A stretch of DNA of 64,000 bases. Origin: Desmodus rotundus (taxonomy: Eukaryota > Chordata > Mammalia > Chiroptera > Phyllostomidae). Every line of letters begins with the position of its first letter. The stretch's first letter is position 1. The position numbers were made by a program, and so were the translations under genes. The notes below the pieces were generated by a model. It worked only from the letters and a program-made list of their open reading frames with translations. It was not told the origin of the DNA and ran no database searches. The stretch is taken from assembly GCF_022682495.2 (NCBI RefSeq), contig NC_071389.1, positions 102,279,951 to 102,343,950 on the forward strand, in the 5' to 3' direction. Shown one piece after another: positions 42,270-53,224 of this stretch.

Positions 42270-42428
42270 AAAGACGCTGGTGAAAAAGTTCTGGAGATGG
42301 AGGGTGGTGATGGTTGTACAATGACCATCATTGTCCAACCTTAGTGCCATTGAACTTAGTGCCATTGAACTGCACGCTTAAAATGGTAAGTTTTATGTTA
42401 TGTAACTGTTAATACATTTAAAAAAACA
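42270..42428 (+). mobile_element. Old L1M 3' end
   Basis: Phrases gttctggagatggagggtgg, tgaactgcacgcttaaaatg and tttatgttatgtaactgt are typical of the L1M 3'UTR. It includes a 15-bp perfect tandem duplication (42340-42354 and 42355-42369). Confidence 0.75.
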
Positions 42429-44458
42429 AAGGAACCAGGAGTAGAGAAAACACAGGAGGCAAGCACAGGTTATAGGGAGGGGCCCATTCCTCTCTGCCAG
42501 GACTCCCCCACCCCCTATGACTCCCTGGATTGTCCAGGGTTCCTGGTCTCCAATCACAGTGTCCCTGATGTTGGTCTGGCCCGGGACATGGCACTTTCAG
42601 GTCTGCTTCAAGTACCTGGAACTCGGCTTAGTCAACACTGTTTTCTTCTCTCTCTCCTAGGCTGTTACCTCCGAGGACTTGTCTGGGTCTCTGAAAGAGC
42701 ATTCTTAGACATGGGGCATATCATCTGACAAAGAGACTTGTGTCTTGAGGTTTGCATAATGGCATTAGTTGTCACATCTACACTTGTTGGGTTAGTGGCA
42801 GTGTAGGGGTAATGGGAGGTGTCCTTAGACACCTAAGCAATCATTGGACCACCTCATGGAGCCACCAGGTGTCCTTTCGGCTCTCTCCCTGCCATTGTGC
42901 TTGTATACTAGGTTGTTGCCTCTCCTGTCCCCACTGCCTGGGCACCTCCGACCTGTCCCTGTTCCCTGGCCTAGCTTAGACCCCTGTGTTCTGCTGCCCA
43001 TCACAGTGCATAACTGTGAAGCTCTGTGAGAGCAGAGACCAAGTTATGCCTCCCACAGTACTCTCCCCCCTGCCAATGCCCCACACAGAGACGCCCCAGG
43101 TTATTGCTCAGAGAGTAAGTGAAGATTGAGCCTCTCCATCGTCCTGCCTCTGAGGCAGAGCCCTTAAGTAGCAGGCACCTGTTGGTCAGCAGTGATGGCC
43201 ACACACCTGTTGACACACTAATGTACACTGGGAAACAGTATGACTGTGCTGAGGTCTTTCTGCTGAATCTTTGTCAAAAGTCCTGCTGTTGCCTTGATGG
43301 ATTCAGAAGTGGAATCACTGAGTCAAGGGTAGGAGGCTGTGATGGCTCTGGATGCACGTGTCACACATTGCATTCCAGAGAACACCCAGGACGTTTCCCG
43401 GGTGCACTTCTCAGGACAGCTAATCCCCACCACTGAGCTGTGGAAGCACCTGCCCACAGTACCCTGGCAGGTGAAGTGCTCATTATGGCCTTTCTAAACG
43501 AAGATGATTGTGTCTGTTTGCCTACTGGGCTGCATTTCTTTCTGTTACAAGGTCAGCTTTTACTGAGAACCCTCTCAGTGCAAAGCACATAGGATCAGGA
43601 CTTAAGGATTCTGAGCCCCAGTTGCTTTGTGTTCAAAAGGGGCTAAGAGACCAGGACACCTGCAGCTACAAACTTGGTCACTTGGCAGGTGGGATTAGTG
43701 GAAACCCACAGAACCTCCACGTAGGAGGGTCCTTACATCCACCTAGTCCAAGCACCTCTTTTATAGATGAGGAAACAGCATCAAAAGATGAAATGGCTGT
43801 GAGCCAGGGCAGCAGCTTCCTTCCATCCAACCTCATAGAGCCCGGCCTTACCCCCAGACCCAGAGTGGCTGAGAGCTTAGACGGGGGTGTGAGGTCCTAC
43901 AGTCACCCCTCACACTCTTGTGGATGTTCCTCTCAGGACAGATGGCCCTGGTCCCTCTGGCAAGACAGACAGGTTTACACCAGAAGAGCAGCCTGACTCT
44001 TCAGAACTATCGCTTTGCTGCTGAAGGGGCTGTCCCACCTCAGTGCTCATCCTGTCTTCCTGCTTCTGGTTACAAAATGCCCTTGTTTCCTCTGATGACA
44101 ACTCAGTGGAGTGGTTAAGCAATTAAAGAAGTTTCTTTCAGAACTCCTGGCCTACATGAGTCACTTCCTGTTTAGCATACTGGTTTACATTTAGGGTAAT
44201 TTACTTAAAATTATTTCCTCTTTGCCAGCTTTCCCTCTGCCCTCCCACCTACTTTCTTGGCCAGGTCCAAGCTCTGGAAGCTTCCATCTATGATCACTAT
44301 GGATCGAACTACTAAACAAGAACAACACACACAATTGTGAGTGTTCCAAGTGTTCGCAACTTTGGGACATTTTGGTGGGTGACATTTAAAAGTTATTATT
44401 GTGTGATGTCATTTTCTTTTTTTAATGGAAGAAGAAACAAACACTTTTTGGCTCCCCG
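42429..44458. other. Unassigned sequence with a MIR-like patch
   Basis: No gene recognised. 43700-43810 has tccacctagtccaagcacct and tatagatgaggaaacagc, resembling the MIR/L2 core. 43300-43350 (gattcagaagtggaatcact) looks like an eroded L1 scrap. Confidence 0.45.
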
Positions 44459-44459
44459 T

Positions 44460-44640
44460 GCTGCACGGGCAGTGTAACAGGTACTTCATATAAGTCTGTC
44501 CTTTCTTTCACAACTGTCCTCATTTTTCCCATTTACTCAGGGGACCAAGTCATGTAGCTAATAAATAGTAAAACCAAGATTGACATCCAGCTCCCACGCC
44601 AGGACTGCGTTTTTCCTGCTGTGTGATGTTGGGGTTTCCA
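44460..44640 (+). mobile_element. MIR-like SINE, eroded
   Basis: gtaacaggtacttcatataa, catgtagctaataaatagta and ccaagattgacatccagctc follow the MIR core order at low identity. Confidence 0.55.
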
Positions 44641-44746
44641 GGAATGTTATCTTAGAGTCAAGTGACAAATCCCTCCCAGGACCTTAGCATCGGTTTGATA
44701 TTGAGTGAGGCTAATAACTATTTACCAACATCCTTAGCAAATGGTC

Positions 44747-44958
44747 CACTAAGTCAGCAGTCCCCAACCTTTTTTGGACCAGGGACTGGTTTCATGGAAG
44801 AGAGTTTTTCCATGGACTGGGGGAGGGGTGGATGGTTTCAGGATGAGTCAAGTGCTTATATTCAAGCTCACCTCCTGCTGGGAGGCCTGGTTTCTAATAG
44901 GCCTGGAACACTATTTGTCTGGTCCTCGTACTGGAGGTTGCGGACCCCTGCTCTAAGT
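44747..44958. mobile_element. hAT-type MITE, 196 bp, with 8-bp target duplication
   Basis: Element 44755-44950: left end cagcagtccccaaccttttt, right end ggttgcggacccctg (imperfect inverted repeats). Flanks cactaagt (44747-44754) and ctctaagt (44951-44958) differ at one base. It is a non-autonomous relic without an ORF. Confidence 0.82.
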
Positions 44959-46239
44959 TGTGGCATAGAGGAACAGAGAGTAGAGAGAGTTAGGAAGCTG
45001 TGGGTTTGATTCACCTAAGCCCCTGAGCAGAAACGAATGTGAAAGGGGTGAGAGTCACAAGGGTGAGAGGGATAAGTATGGTCTTTCATGAGGCAACAGC
45101 AAGCCCATCCCTGAGGCCAAGATGAGGGGTCCGAGGAGAATGATGAGAATGAGTGCGGTGAGGTGCTGAGGAGGGCTTGTGTCCTGGATGAGCTAGAACT
45201 CACTTTCACTAGGAAGGAAAGCATGAGTGAGTGACATGGCCTACAAATGACCAAAGGGATATAATTCTACCTTTTATGCCTCAAATCCCCTCTCCATAAA
45301 TTGGGAGAGATAATACTGCCTTGAGTGTGCACTGCCTTCCCTTCTAGAGATGCGGGGAGAACTTGCAGACAACTTTCTTAACCATGAACTTGGTTGTGTC
45401 CCAATATAGTTCTTTAATTCTTTATTTCTTGCATCTCAGAACCTTAGGAAAAGAAGCTTTTAACATTAAATGCAGAAATGACAAAGAGCTTTCTGAGTTC
45501 ATTCTAAAATTCAGTTTCTGCCAAATCCAGGCACCCTTGTTTGTTGGAGATTCATAAAACTACAAGGTCCTAGAGATGACTCAGTCCAGTGATGGCAGAT
45601 GTCTGTGCTCATGACTCCCCCTGCATCCAGTCCCAAGGCGGACTCTATAGTCCCAGCTGTCCATGCCTCCCTCAGCCTGACCAGAGCCTTAGAATCCTTA
45701 ATCAGCACTTCCACCAGTTTCCACCCATGGACTGCAAATGCCATTGGAATGAAAACCTCTTTGCCATCCTGATCTCGTCCAGCCCTTACCACTTATAGAA
45801 GAAAACCCGGATGAAACCAGGGCCTCACTGCTACTAAGCAGCAGAGCCAGGAATGGATCCAGACCTCTGACTTCCAGCTCCACATCCACATCCTTTTTAG
45901 GCTAATAAGACCCAGCTCTACTGAATAACTAATTTATTCAACAGCTAGTTGTAAAGAACTTACTACACACCAGGCATTACACCCAGATAAATGACTCATC
46001 CCTGCTGGTCCAGTTAGAGATGAATTTCATAAGTCTTAGGCCTATGAAATAAGCCTTTTTTTCACTCAGCATGGGCTAGATCAAAATTCAGATAGATCAT
46101 TTATGGCATAGCTTATCCCAGGGACTTTAGAAATATTTCTCAAAAGGAAGTTTACAAAGTTAATATAATTAGTGGCTACTCCCCACTACCAGTCATCCTG
46201 GGTTTTCTGTTTCTTATGTACTATAGGAATCTCTATAGA
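44959..46239. other. Unassigned sequence with MIR/L2-like patches
   Basis: 45545-45900 contains tacaaggtcctagagatgac and agcagagccaggaatggatc, typical of eroded MIR/L2. Nothing else recognised. Confidence 0.45.
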
Positions 46240-46242
46240 GCC

Positions 46243-46444
46243 CTGACCAGCATGGCTCAGTGGGTGGAGTGTCGTCCTACAAACCTGAAAGGTTACCAGT
46301 TCAATTTCCGATCAGCACACACACCTGGGTTGTGGGCCAGGTCCCTGGTTAGGGGTGTAAGAGAGGCAACCAATTGATGTTTCACTCCCTCTCTCTCTCT
46401 CCCTCCCTTCCCCTCTCTCTAAAATAAATAAATATAATCTTTAG
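46243..46444 (+). mobile_element. Ves-type SINE
   Basis: Head gccctgaccagcatggctca, body with cctgggttgtgggccaggtc, CT-rich stretch, tail aaaataaataaatataatc. Target duplications not clear. Confidence 0.9.
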
Positions 46445-46799
46445 AAAAAGTTTCTTTAGAGAACAAGACTATAGATAGTTTCAATGGGAAAGCTACTATG
46501 GGAGGAAATTGAGCACATTGCTCCAAATCTTATATCGATGTTAAGGAGAGAAAGATCTAAACGTCACATCTTGTGTTAACATTTAAATTATCAACCAGAA
46601 ACAAAATGCTAGTTGAGGGTCAGGTATATTTTCTTTGCCTGGTTATATTATAAGGAGAATAGCATTGACCCAAGTAACAGGACAGTTGAGTTCTAGTTGT
46701 GTTTCTCCCCAGGCAGCTTATGACACCAGGTTTAAGAACCCTGAGGCTCTCTCCTCTTTCATAAAGTAACTCTGCCCTGCCTGCCTGGCAATGTCATTA

Positions 46800-47010
46800 T
46801 TAGGATGAGTAATAATAATAAAAGCTCCCACTGATATTGTGACTTACCCTTTGAAACACTCTTTCACAACAACACCCAGAGGTAGGCAGGGCAGTTATAA
46901 TTACCACCAATTAAAGGCAAGAAACCCAAGTCTCAGAGAAATGATGTAACTCACATAAGGCCACCCAGCTAGAAGGTGGTAGCTGTGGGAGTGAGCACCC
47001 TGCTGTCTGT
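46800..47010 (+). mobile_element. MIR-like SINE, eroded
   Basis: ctttcacaacaacacccaga, ggtaggcagggcagttataa, gaaacccaagtctcagagaa and ggccacccagctagaaggtg match the MIR core in order. Confidence 0.72.
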
Positions 47011-48584
47011 GGGACACACTCCCCTGGGCTTCTCCAGGGCACCCTAGAGAGTCCTTTATGTACAGGGCTAGCTGGTTCTCTAGGCAGCAATCAAGACCTT
47101 GGAAATGTCGGGTGACCCTTGACAGGTGTTCTGAGTGCAGTATTAGGACCGGATGTTGTTGGCGAGCAGCTTCTCTGCTATGAGCACAGACTCTAATGTA
47201 TTTGCTGCAGTTGGCTTCACCTCTCTGCCACATTGTCCTTAGCTGTTTTCCTGTAAGAGGCATAACACACACACACACACACACACACGAAGCAATTAAT
47301 TACAAATATAAATTTCAATGAAATGGTCTTCCATCAAAATCCTTAGACTTATAAACAACAGCCTCTTTAGGAATTTTGCAGGTTCATGTCCTACAAATGG
47401 ACTCTTGCAGCACATTGCCCAGGAAAAGACCAGAAGAAGAAATGGAAAACTCATACCACATTGGTTAGCAGTTTCTGTTCCAGGCTGGCTCTGAGGAGCA
47501 GGCTGTCATGTTAGCTGTGGCAAGGTGGCAGCAGGGACCACCACTGCCATGCCCGGGTCCTTCAGGAGTCTGTTCCATGACTGGACCTGCCCCCGGTACA
47601 AATGCTCCCACACATGTGCTTATAAATGTGCACACTGTGGGGTCGTCCCCCCACCCCCAGTGGGCTAGAGGGAGGGGCTGCCAACTCCCCCAGCACATGG
47701 TGAGTTGTCCACTCCTGTCAGCTCTAAAGATATTAAAAAATAGATGGTAAAAAGATAACCATCCATTTTTGCCTCATAAATATTTTTAACTGACTATTGA
47801 TGAAATAATATGGATAAAATAAATATTGATGAAATGCTGGATTGGGTGAGATGATACCCATCCACACTTTTCCTGTATTTCTCTTGTGGGCTATCTGATC
47901 TGGGTGAATTGGAACCCACATCATTGCATAGTTCTACAGAGTCCCCAGTGTGTTACTGGGAATGTTGATCCAATATTTTCATAGTTTTCAGTATTTTGTG
48001 GTCATTTGTGTAAAGTGAGGCCTAAGTGCTTAGTGTTTCTGCTCAGGAAGCTATCCTTTTTCTTAGAACGGTACTGAGAAAGGAAGACTTGTGGTGACAA
48101 TCTTCACTATTATTAAATGAACATTTACAAAATCTTCATTATAAAATATGGAGAATAAAAGAAACAATGACATTGTTTAATAGAATGCTCTGAGGTAGTG
48201 GTGGGTTTTTGTTTCTTTGTTTGTAGCATTTTTGTTTTAAAATAAAATAAAAAATAGAATGAATAGGCATTTCTACTACAGTGTAATTATATTTAAAAGG
48301 GGCTGGAGGAGGTTTCATACCCAATAGTAAGCAGAGCATCTGACTCAGGCAGCGCTTATTTCTAGCAAGGTTGCTCCTTTCTACCACACACTTATAATTA
48401 ACCCTCCTTTTAAAAAAAATGATGGAGAAATATCATTTCAGGAAGAGTGTACGACAGCCTGGTAAAGGCGTGGTGCGTAGGAGGAAAAGTCTCCCCTTAA
48501 AGAGGAGCTCTGGTGCAAGGTGGGAGGATGAACAGGACTCAGGACACTCCCTCAGCTTTGTCTCACTAAGAAAGTTCAGGGGGG
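47011..48584. other. Unassigned sequence with a CA microsatellite
   Basis: No gene recognised; the only clear feature is the (CA)n run at 47265-47289. Confidence 0.5.
47265..47289 (+). repeat. (CA)n microsatellite
   Basis: About 12 uninterrupted CA units. Confidence 0.95.
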
Positions 48585-48705
48585 TGGGCGGGCCAGGGGA
48601 GAGCAATGGGATGGGGGTGGGGAGGGAATTGGGACAACTGTACTAGAACAACAATAGAAAGAAAGGGAGAAAAAAGAAAGGAAGGAAGGAAGCAAGCAAG
48701 CAAGA
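48585..48705 (+). mobile_element. Very short L1/HAL1 3' tail plus GAAA/GGAA/GCAA repeat
   Basis: gatgggggtggggagggaat followed by gggacaactgtactagaaca is the terminal L1-type 3'UTR; the A-tail has turned into aaagaaaggaaggaaggaag and gcaagcaagcaag. Confidence 0.65.
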
Positions 48706-48950
48706 TAGCTCAGAGGTGGTTGGTGTTCCTTGGCTCTCATACCCTGTTGGGTGGTCCTGATGTGGGGTCTAGAGAACCCAGGAGGAGGGAACTGAACCAG
48801 ATCCTTAGTCATGCTGTTAAAAGAATGTGAGAACATCCCACGCCTGGGCATTAAGGAAGAGTAATGCCTTTTTGTTTAAAATCCTCCTGACTTTCTCGAT
48901 CAAGGTAACCGTCCCGTCAGTAGGAGAAGCCTGGCAGGAGACAGGGTATG

Positions 48951-49179
48951 GTCTAAGCCGCAGTTGGAAAACACAAGGGCCGTGGGCCGAATCTGACCCT
49001 CCACCTTGTTTTATCCGGCCTGGCACCTTGTTTCTACCCGGTGGCAACACTGCGCTCCTTGCCCCTAGTTAAGGAGTAGTTACATTTATACAGTCCTAAA
49101 ATTACATTCAGCCCTTTGAAGGCAACCTCGAGGCTGATGTGGCCCCCAGTGAAATGAGTTTGACAACCCTGGTCTAAGC
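48951..49179. mobile_element. hAT-type MITE, 213 bp, perfect 8-bp target duplication
   Basis: Element 48959-49171: left end cgcagttggaaaacac, internal gggccgtgggccgaatctga, right end gagtttgacaaccctg. The flank gtctaagc is identical on both sides (48951-48958, 49172-49179). Confidence 0.82.
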
Positions 49180-49412
49180 TGACGCCAGAGATGTTTGGGG
49201 CCCAAGGTCAGGTCAAGAGCACAGCAGGGCTTTGGCCCCCTCAAGTTGGTACAATTAGAGCAGATGGGCAACCAAAAGTCACAGAGCAGAAGCAAGACAG
49301 CTGGGACAGGAAGGGCATTGCAGCCGGTGGGGACTGGCGATGGTGTCCCCATCATGTCACTTCTGTAGTCAAGCCTGCACTGACTCAGTAGATGAAAAGC
49401 AAAAGCATTCAC

Positions 49413-49515
49413 AACAGTGGTTCGCATCCCTGCCTAAAATCAGAGGGGCACTGGTTAGAATTGCAGAATTCTGATGTCACCCCCAGAATACAGGCACCCT
49501 AGAGAATTCTGCTGC
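49413..49515. mobile_element. MER20/MER5-like hAT-Charlie fragment
   Basis: cagtggttcgcatccctgcc, ggttagaattgcagaattct and agagaattctgctgcagatg follow the usual order of these relics. Confidence 0.55.
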
Positions 49516-49689
49516 AGATGTTATGGAAACCTCATTCTGGTAAGAGGGAAAAGTCTTGGGACCAGTGCCTGGATATGTCCCCAAACCCAACTGAGAGTGG
49601 CATTGACTTTGACACCAGCACCTTGAAGGTAAAGTCTCTTGCCCTTGGAGAAAGTTATGGAAAGCAACTTTTTGGGGGCATCTTAAACA

Positions 49690-49906
49690 CTTTTTTAAAA
49701 AAGATTTTATTTATTTTTGTTTTTAGAGAGATGAGAAGGGAGGGAGACAGAGGGGGGAGAGAAACATCAGTGTGTGGTTGCCTCTCACGTGACCCCTACC
49801 GGGGACCTGGCCAGCAACCCAGGCATGTGCCCTGACTGGGAATCCAACCTGCAACCCTTTGGTTCACAGGCTGGTACTCAATCCACTGAGCCATACCAGC
49901 CAGGGA
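49690..49906 (-). mobile_element. Ves-type SINE
   Basis: Minus-strand head ccctggctggtatggctcag, ccaaagggttgcaggttgga, gagaggcaaccacacactga, CT-rich stretch and tail. Short flanking aaacac on both sides. Confidence 0.9.
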
Positions 49907-50299
49907 AACACCTGTTTTATGGAAGAGGAGGTAATACAGGACCTACACTGCTTTCTATTTTTAAAAACATTGGAAACTAATTTTGTTTTGCTTTGGGGTG
50001 AAATGAAGGTAGTAATTGGACCTTTTGTTTTCTTAGTCTTGATGGTCCATTTTTGTAAGAAAGTGAATACCAAGCAAAATACAAATGAATGTAGAAAATT
50101 CTGCCGAATTCAGCAGTAACTGTGAAAGTAAATACAACTCTAGAAACAAGAAAGTCCCCAGGGACACACATCAGGCCTGCTTTGCACAATGGGGCCAGCA
50201 CACCCCAGCCTCAGACACCCTTCGGGTGGAACAGGCCCTACATTACAGGACTCAGCAAGAGCCGGCTGTTATTTTACCCAGTCTCTGCTTTCTCATTTT

Positions 50300-51405
50300 T
50301 TTTTTCTAAAAACAGCTTTTTTTGAGATATAATTTACATACCAAACAATTCACCCACCTAAAGTGTACAATTCAGCGGTTTTTGGAATATTTTGTTATTA
50401 ACTATTAAAACTGTGGTATATATATTTTTAACATAAAATTTGCTATTTTAACTAGGTTTATGTTTACAGTTCAGTGAGTTGCATTAAGTACATTCATAAT
50501 GTTGTACAACCATCCTACTTTCTATTTCTAAAACATTTTCATCACCCCAAACAGAAACTCAATGACCATAAACCCTACCTCTCTGTTCTCCCCTCTCCCA
50601 CAGCCCCTGTGAACCCCCATTCTACTTTCTGTCTCCATGAATTTGCCTATTCTAGGTAACTTATAAGTGAACTCACACGATATTTGTCTTTTTTTGTCTG
50701 TATTATTTCATTTGGCATATTTTTTAAGGCTCATTTCAGTTGTAGCATGTGTCTGAACTTCATTCCTTATTAAGGTTGAATGATACTCCTTGTATGACTG
50801 TACCACACTTTGTTCATTGATTCACCTGTAAATGGACACTTGGGTTGCTTCCACATGTTAGTTATAGTGAATAGTGTGCCAGAAACATTTGTGTACAAGT
50901 ATATGTTAGATACTCAAGTCCCTGTTTTCAGTGCTTTTAGGTATATCCCTAGGAGTGGGGTTGCTGGATATGTGGTAATTCTGTGTTGAACTTCTTGAGG
51001 AGCTGCCACTGTTTTCCACAGCAGCTGCAGCATGTCACATTCCCACCAGCTCCGCACAGGGGCTTCGGTTTCTCCTCCTCTTCAGCAACACTTACAACCA
51101 GTTTAATGGGTATGAAGTGGTATCTCTTTGTGGCTGTGATTTGCATTTCCCTAATGACTAGTGATGCTGAGCATGTTTTCATATGCTCAGAGCATTTGTA
51201 CGTCTTCTTTGGAGAAATATCTATTCAAGTCCTTTGCCAATTTTTTAATTGGTTTGTTTGTACTTTGTGGTTGAGTCGTAGGAGTTCTTTATAGGTTCTG
51301 TTTATTAAGCCATTATTAGATAGATGATTTCCAAAAGTGTCTCCCACCCAGAAGGTTGTATTTTCACTTTCCTGATAATGTCCTTTAATGCATTTTAAAT
51401 TTTCA
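50300..51405 (-). mobile_element. Old L1M fragment (3'UTR and ORF2 C-terminus)
   Basis: Minus-oriented L1: ttgagatataatttacatac, aaagtgtacaattcagcggt, tgccactgttttccacagca and cctttgccaattttttaatt. It is much diverged; ORFs in it are meaningless. Confidence 0.85.
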
Positions 51406-53224
51406 CACCTTAGTTAATAACTCAGTAAATTATCAGTACTAGCTACTGCACAAAATAAAATCACTGAAATTTTGCTCTAAAATCACTAAAAAATTTTACA
51501 AACTCTTCAATGAATCAGAAGTCTTGAAAGAACTGTTTACATTTTTGTATCAGCTTTCTGCTTTGGGGATGGAGTTCCCACATCAGAATACAAAGGGCTT
51601 TTCTTTCTTGTCCCAAATCCACTTCTCAGCCTTTACTCTACTGGGTGCTGAGCCAGCCCTATGGAGCCCCACGGCAAAGGGAGACTTCTTTTTCTGATGT
51701 TTTAAAATGATTATTTAAATGAAGAAAATGTCTTTTACCTTGTGTTTCTCTTGTATTGTTTTTTCCTGCTGTTTGTACCTACATTCCCCTTCTTACCTTG
51801 TTGGCAGCTTTCATTTTCAGGTTTAATCCTTAATATTAAAGCTAGTGTTTTTCTTTTTTCCTCTTTCTCTCTGACTTTTTCTCCCCCCACTGGGGTGTCC
51901 ACTAAAACTTATAAAGGTGATACTGCTTAAGAAGATGTATTCTTAGCAGGAGAACTCAGAAATCATTTTTAGGTGACTTCTGGCATTTGATAAAAAAAGC
52001 AGTTTTTGAATCACATAAATTGTTTTAATTCACACTGGGGAAAATTCAAGTGAATATAAGCAGATGGGTGTACTTACTCTGGGGAATATCTTTTATATCA
52101 TATCCTAAACTCGATCTTTGGGATTTTCACTGCATATAAGAGAAAATGGCCAACATCCATATGTTGTAACCTCAAACAAATCTCATTGAATGATCTGCTT
52201 TGCAGGGGTCATATAGAAAACTGGTCCGAGATAAACAAAAACCCTGGGGTTTAAACCACCTCACCTTGTAATCAAGACCTGCCCCTGCTCAGTATAGTAA
52301 TGAGGGCAAACAGGCCTTCAACAGGTGAAAACAGTATCCTTCTATTTTCTTCTAGCGTCAAAGTGACTTCATTCCGAAGTCCTCAGCAGCCTCCAGGATG
52401 GGTGAGGGAGAAGTGGGTGGCAGCTAATGTTGGGGTGATGATGGCCATTTAGGACTTTTTACCTCTTGCGGACAGTGTGAAGTCATGCTATTTAGCAGGC
52501 ACTACAAGCTGTCCACCTTTCAACACCCCACTTCACTCCTCTAATTAACACACGTAATGAACACAGAAGCACTGCTCAGGCCTTGGCCCACCTGCTCCTG
52601 GCTTGTGGGGCAGATTTAAACAGCGACTGCAACAGACAAAAGCAGAGCAGAAGGAGTTGCAACTTCATAAAACTAGCATCCTAAAGAGAAGCAAACCTGA
52701 CTTTCTGAGCCTGACAATCTTCCAATGACCTCCTGCTAGCATCACCTTGTCCTGCTTTGCTTTTCAACCCCTTCTGACTGAGCTACAGTAATTTATATTG
52801 TGACTCACTCCACACACACACAAGTGTCTAAAACAATAAGTATACAAAACTACATCATGCATTCTATTTCAGCTCTATTTTAGCCTAGTTATGTAGAAAA
52901 CTCTGATTGTGACCCCCAAAATTGATTTCAAAGCTGTTACTGGGCTGGATGTTGTTTGGAAATCATGAGGCTGCCCTCACCAGGCAACTAGTGGGAAAGG
53001 TGCCCTCTCCTTGCTTAATTATTCCGTTTCCATCTGGGCCACCTTTGGAAAGTCATCTGACTTCTAGATTTCATCATCATTTCAGATGAATGGAGTCCAT
53101 CCACACAGGTCCAACAACAGTTTCCCTGCAGGGCAGGTGTAGGCACGGCACAGAGACCTCACCTTTGGAGACCTGCCCTCAGCAGGGAGTTTCGCCTGAC
53201 CTAGCGGGTGTTTGGCTGGTGCTG
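51406..53224. other. Unassigned sequence
   Basis: AT-rich to mixed DNA without a recognisable gene or confident repeat. Confidence 0.5.
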
